Shown piece after piece: positions 61,517 through 64,000 of a DNA stretch of 64,000 nucleotides. Numbering within the stretch: position 1 is the stretch's first letter; each line of letters begins with the position of its first letter. Below the pieces are notes generated by a model. It was given only the letters and a program-made list of their open reading frames with translations, made no database searches and was not told the origin of the DNA. Source of the DNA: JAWKSY01 sp041402125. GTDB lineage: Bacteria; Planctomycetota; GCA-002687715; DRQF01. The DNA lies in contig JAWKSY010000019.1 of NCBI GenBank assembly GCA_041402125.1, positions 1 to 64,000 on the forward strand. The letters are read 5' to 3'. The position numbers were made by a program, and so were the translations under genes.

Positions 61517-61786
61517 TCAGCGCTTGTAGCGGGCCATCTCGCGCTTCGACTCGCGCTGCTTGATCGCCTGGCGCTTGTCGTGCTCCTGCTTGCCGCGCAC
61601 CAGCGCCAGCGAGACCTTCGCGAAGCCCCGTTCCCCGAAGTAGACCTCGAGGGGCACGAGCGTCAGGCCCTGCAGGGTGACCCTCTTCTCCCAGCGCCGG
61701 ATCTCGCCGCGGTTCATGAGCAGCTTCCGCCGCCGCTTCGCCGCGTGGTTGTTGTAGCTCGCGTCGTCGTACTCGGGGACGTTCAT
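61517..61786 (-). CDS. smpB: SsrA-binding protein SmpB, C-terminal two thirds
   Basis: The readable frame encodes the C-terminal 89 residues of SmpB: MNVPEYDDASYNNHAAKRRR, LLMNRGEIRRWEKRV, GLTLVPLEVYFGERGFAKVS and the basic tail GKQEHDKRQAIKQRESKREM. SmpB binds tmRNA and rescues stalled ribosomes. The ATG at 61786 is an internal Met, not the true start; the missing N-terminal third is encoded just upstream in several frames (61787-62018). Adjacent to ssrA, as is common. Confidence 0.88.
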   Translation of the reverse strand: MNVPEYDDASYNNHAAKRRRKLLMNRGEIRRWEKRVTLQGLTLVPLEVYFGERGFAKVSLALVRGKQEHDKRQAIKQRESKREMARYKR

Positions 61787-62018
61787 CCCGATGAGCCAGA
61801 CCTCGCCGCCCTCAGCGCGTAGGCCTCATGATCGAGGCCTTGCCCGCCCTCGGACCGTCTTCACTCGGTGCTGCGCGCAGGACGATCCCGGCCTCGACCG
61901 TGTCGAGATCTCGTAATCAAAGGGCGCGCCGGTTGCGGGCGACCACCAGGTTCGAACGCGGCGGCCTTCGACGGACGTTTCGACGATATCCGACTCCTGA
62001 AGCGAATTTCCTTTTTTC
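61787..62018 (-). pseudogene. smpB: SmpB N-terminal third, broken by several indels
   Basis: Read on the minus strand, the pieces are AKKGNSLQESDIVETSVEG, then SNLVVARNRRA in a second frame, FDYEIS back in the first, TVEAGIVLR, a damaged stretch where GTEVK is expected, GKASIM, and AYALR/GGEVWLIG running into the intact part. Together they match the SmpB N terminus, and restoring single G or C bases at five or more places rejoins them. No start codon is visible (a GTC precedes AKKG). Sequencing error is favoured because SmpB is normally conserved. Confidence 0.75.
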
Positions 62019-62048
62019 GCGACGGCTCGCGTATCTTCGGCGTCTTCG

Positions 62049-62131
62049 GATGAAGTGGCGGAATTGGCAGACGCGCTGTGTTCAGGTCCAGCTCCCGCAA
62101 GGAGTGAAGGTTCAAGTCCTTTCTTTCGGCA
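62049..62131 (+). tRNA. tRNA-Leu (CAG), with imperfect stems
   Basis: Recognised from GTGGCGGAATTGGCAGACGC, anticodon loop TTCAGGT (anticodon CAG), long variable arm CTCC-CGCAA-GGAG, and T arm GAAGG-TTCAAGT-CCTT. The acceptor 3' strand ends TTTCGGC-A-CC, but the 5' strand reads GATGAAG instead of the expected GCCGAAG. The anticodon stem needs one extra C, and the T stem has one extra T. The class is clear; the sequence is either damaged by small indels or a decayed copy. Confidence 0.75.
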
Positions 62132-62269
62132 CCTCGCGACGCAGGGGTGGGTCCCCAGGACCCGCCTCGCTCGCATTCCGGGGTCGCCCTGCCCTTCTCC
62201 CTCCTCCGGGGAATGCCGGCCACCTCCAGCGTGTTCAGAAGCGTCGCGCCTCCACGGGGCGCGACCGAA

Positions 62270-62606
62270 AACGGCGATCGGTATCGACCGGGCCTCGGGA
62301 AGTCGAAGTGGCGCAGAGGTTCCGGCCGTCTCTCAAACCGACCGGAAACCTTAGTTGCCAACAACAACAACTACGCTCTGGCCGCCTGAATAGTAAAGCC
62401 ACGCTGCCCGGCCCATGTCTGCGGGTCGGGGCGGCGCAACACAGCGGACTGACCGCGTGCCCTCGCGCGCCCGGGTCGAGAACAGGAGGCTGGCGCGACC
62501 GGAACCCTGTCGATCGGGGTCCGGGATGCTGGAGATGCAAAAGAACGACTACGCACGAAGCTCGATGGACGGGCATCGGGACGCGGGTTCGATTCCGCCG
62601 CCTCCA
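62270..62606 (+). ncRNA. ssrA: Transfer-messenger RNA (tmRNA)
   Basis: The 5' domain reads GGCGATCGGTATCGACCGGG, the usual tmRNA start region. The tag reading frame at 62357-62389 encodes ANNNNYALAA followed by TGA, the typical proteolysis tag, preceded by TTAGTT. The 3' end (GACGCGGGTTCGATT then CCGCCGCCTCCA) is the tRNA-like T arm and acceptor. Two defects: the first three acceptor bases (AAC) do not pair with the 3' TCC, and one C seems missing from the T stem. Adjacent to smpB on the other strand. The 5' boundary is inferred from the acceptor length. Confidence 0.9.
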
Positions 62607-62620
62607 CTCGAGAGAAAGGT

Positions 62621-62802
62621 GCCAGCCGGCTGCCTCTTGCCTGGCGGCGGCAATCGGATTTCGGCGCGCCTCGACGAGCGAGCCGCATTCGCCGGCTCCA
62701 CCTCGCCGAGGGCAGCCAGCCGGCTGCCCTCTCTTCGTTCCGGCGGCGGCAATCGGATTTCGGCGCGCCTCGACGAGCGAGCCGCGGCCCGCCGGCTCCA
62801 CC
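62621..62802. repeat. Two tandem ~95-100-base repeats after ssrA
   Basis: Each unit contains GCCAGCCGGCTGCC (62621-62634 and 62715-62728), then an identical 44-base core starting GGCGGCGGCAATCGG (62643-62686 and 62742-62785), then CGCCGGCTCCACC (62690-62702 and 62790-62802). The last motif resembles the 3' end of the neighbouring tmRNA, so the units may descend from duplicated attachment-type ends at ssrA. Confidence 0.8.
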
Positions 62803-62820
62803 CCTTCGAGCCCAGCCGCG

Positions 62821-63282
62821 CGAGAGACGCGCGCGGCTCTCGTTGTGACAGGCGACGTACTCGCGGAGGACGCGCCGCCCGTGACGCTCGCCGAGCGGGA
62901 TGATGTGATCGGTGCACTCGCGACGGATGCTGCCGATGACGCGCTCGACGAAGGGCTTCTGCCAGAGCGACTCCTTGGCGCAGACAACCTCTTCCGTGCC
63001 CATCGCGCGGACGGCGCGTTCGAAGATGCCGCCGAAGATGGCGTCGCGATCGCGAAGAAGGTACTGCGGCTCGTCGCCGCCCGGGAATGCCTCGCAGATC
63101 TGGTTGCCCGTCCACTCGGCGGTCGGCTTCGTCGTCACCTTGACATGAACGATCCGACGACGGTCGTGGGACAGGACGACGAAGACGTAGAGCACCCGGA
63201 AGGTCCAGGCTGACAGGGGGAATGAGTCGCAGGCCGCGGCCTCGCCCCTGTGATTGCGATGGAAGGCGAGCCGGCTCGACCG
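62821..63282 (-). pseudogene. Integrase-core (DDE) transposase remnant
   Basis: About 150 codons of a DDE integrase-core transposase: RNHRGEAAACDSF with the first Asp, TFRVLYVFVVLSHDRRRIV, TAEWTGNQICEAFPG, YLLRDRDAIFGGIFERAVRA with the second Asp, and FVERVIGSIRRECTDHIIPL with the Glu. The N-terminal helix-turn-helix part and the C-terminal end (after LREYVACHNESRARLS) are missing, and the frame runs on into the tandem repeats. It is a decayed insertion downstream of ssrA; no terminal inverted repeats were found. Confidence 0.8.
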
Positions 63283-63422
63283 CCAGGCCCTCTCCGGCAA
63301 AGGGCTGGAACTGGGCGACCGCAACCGTCGGCGGGCTCGCTCGGCCCACAAAATGAACATTTGGTCAGAATGTGGCCCCACCGGTAGGATGGGCCGTGTA
63401 TCCCCGGGAACGGAGACCGATC

Positions 63423-63686
63423 ATGAGCCGCATCTCCATCGACGTGACGCCCGAAGAGCATGCCCGGCTGAAGGCCCTGGCGGCGCTTCAGGGCAAGTCC
63501 ATCAAGGAGTTCGTGCTGGACAGCACACTGGGCCTCGCCGACCAGGACGGGGCCCTCGCAGAACTCGAGGCTCTTCTCGACCGGCGGCTCGCGAACGCAC
63601 GAGCCGGGGGCTTGAGCAAGCGGAGCGTCGACGACGTCATCGCCCAGGTGAAGCGGGAGCATGACGACACGGGCCGCGATGCCTGA
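63423..63686 (+). CDS. parD: ParD-like antitoxin
   Basis: An 87-residue protein with an N-terminal ribbon-helix-helix segment (MSRISIDVTPEEHARLKALA, ALQGKSIKEFVLD) and a C-terminal toxin-binding part (LEALLDRRLANARAGG, LSKRSVDDVIAQVKRE). It should bind DNA as a dimer, repress its own operon and neutralise the ParE toxin encoded next. ATG 63423 follows CGGAGACCGATC; an in-frame start at 63372 would add residues unlike the family. It overlaps the toxin gene by 8 bases. Confidence 0.88.
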   Translation: MSRISIDVTPEEHARLKALAALQGKSIKEFVLDSTLGLADQDGALAELEALLDRRLANARAGGLSKRSVDDVIAQVKREHDDTGRDA

Positions 63687-63984
63687 CGTCGTCCTCGAGG
63701 AGCAAGCCGAGATCGACCTGCTGGAGATCGGCCGCTACACCGCACGGAACTGGGACCTCGAACAGGCCGAACGCTACCTGAGGAGACTCCAGGAGCTCTT
63801 CGAGGAGATCGCAAAGGGGCAGGCGCTCGAGAAACCGGTGTTCGAGCACCGATCCGATCTGAAGTACTCGCGTTGCCAGCGCCACGTCGTGTTCTTCGCT
63901 CGCGAGGACGACGGCAGGGTCCTGATCGTCGCGATCCTGCACGAGCGGATGGACCTCGTGGACCGTCTCCGCGATCGCCTTTGA
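63679..63984 (+). CDS. parE: ParE/RelE-family toxin
   Basis: A 101-residue toxin of the ParE/RelE superfamily: VLEEQAEIDLLEIGRYTARN, EQAERYLRRLQELFEEIAKG, and the C-terminal beta-strands RHVVFFAREDDGRVLIVAIL with HERMDLVDRL. ParE toxins poison DNA gyrase; RelE relatives cut mRNA. The RMD ending fits ParE better. ATG 63679 (overlap of 8 bases with parD) is preferred to ATG 63661. Likely part of the mobile segment downstream of ssrA. Confidence 0.88.
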   Translation: MPDVVLEEQAEIDLLEIGRYTARNWDLEQAERYLRRLQELFEEIAKGQALEKPVFEHRSDLKYSRCQRHVVFFAREDDGRVLIVAILHERMDLVDRLRDRL

Positions 63985-64000
63985 CCGGCATCCTGGCCTG

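Noticed and set aside
62371..62820. Continuation of the transposase frame through the repeats and tmRNA
   Set aside because: This part is antisense to ssrA and to the tandem repeats and has no transposase homology.
62821..63282. Complete insertion sequence
   Set aside because: The transposase lacks both ends and no terminal inverted repeats or target duplication can be seen.

Overview
The window is about 64 kb of very GC-rich bacterial chromosome with dense coding and short intergenic gaps. Many genes overlap by 1-4 bases, and many exported proteins carry Ala/Gln-type signal peptides. The gene content suggests a Planctomycetota-like organism. Supporting features are secreted amidohydrolase-like proteins in tandem, TPR/peptidase-MA-like secreted proteins, a VIT-vWA protein, prenyltransferase/squalene-cyclase-repeat proteins with a TonB-like anchor, a membrane-embedded spermidine-synthase-like protein, and an integrase-core transposase remnant of a type I associate with that phylum. 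This assignment is inference from gene content; no 16S gene is present.

Layout. 1-3.7 kb: the end of an unknown gene, a pentapeptide-repeat protein, mutY with a frame-broken lipoprotein gene overlapping its start, and a response regulator/histidine kinase pair. 3.9-11.6 kb: membrane and exported proteins (SpeE-like fusion, degenerate peptidase, glycosyltransferase-39-like, DUF2961-like). 11.6-16.9 kb: a UbiD-family decarboxylase, a Lon-related AAA protease, a methyltransferase ending in a palindromic repeat, and tRNA-Met. 16.9-24.8 kb: aroF, a TPR protein, a VIT-vWA protein, and an ECF sigma/anti-sigma pair. 24.9-39.8 kb: one long minus-strand operon of eight exported amidohydrolase-like proteins followed by an acyltransferase and a DegT aminotransferase of the amino-sugar type. 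40-48.3 kb: mixed housekeeping (THUMP-like methyltransferase, TPR proteins, DUF2167, tRNA-Phe, ribF, def, rpsT). 48.3-53.8 kb: three paralogous TonB-anchored cyclase-repeat proteins separated by inverted-repeat arrays. 54.1-61.5 kb: the coupled operon dgt-rnc-mfd-surA-like, and a Ppx/GppA-like gene. 61.5-64 kb: smpB, tRNA-Leu and ssrA (tmRNA), then tandem repeats, a transposase remnant and a ParDE toxin-antitoxin pair.

The most interesting items are: (1) a family of ~110-120 bp inverted-repeat elements at three loci, two of them beside the cyclase-repeat genes; (2) the three cyclase-repeat paralogs, each with a TonB-type Ser-x3-His transmembrane helix at identical positions (S32/H36); (3) the amidohydrolase operon, where only two of nine amidohydrolase units keep the His-x-His metal motif; (4) the smpB/tRNA-Leu/ssrA locus, readable only after correcting several one-base indels.

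Several genes (the lipoprotein at 2.1-2.5 kb, ubiD-like, lon-like, the second cyclase paralog, smpB) are interrupted by single-base changes, mostly in short G/C runs. Because smpB, ssrA and a tRNA are among those affected, sequencing or assembly error is at least as likely as true decay.
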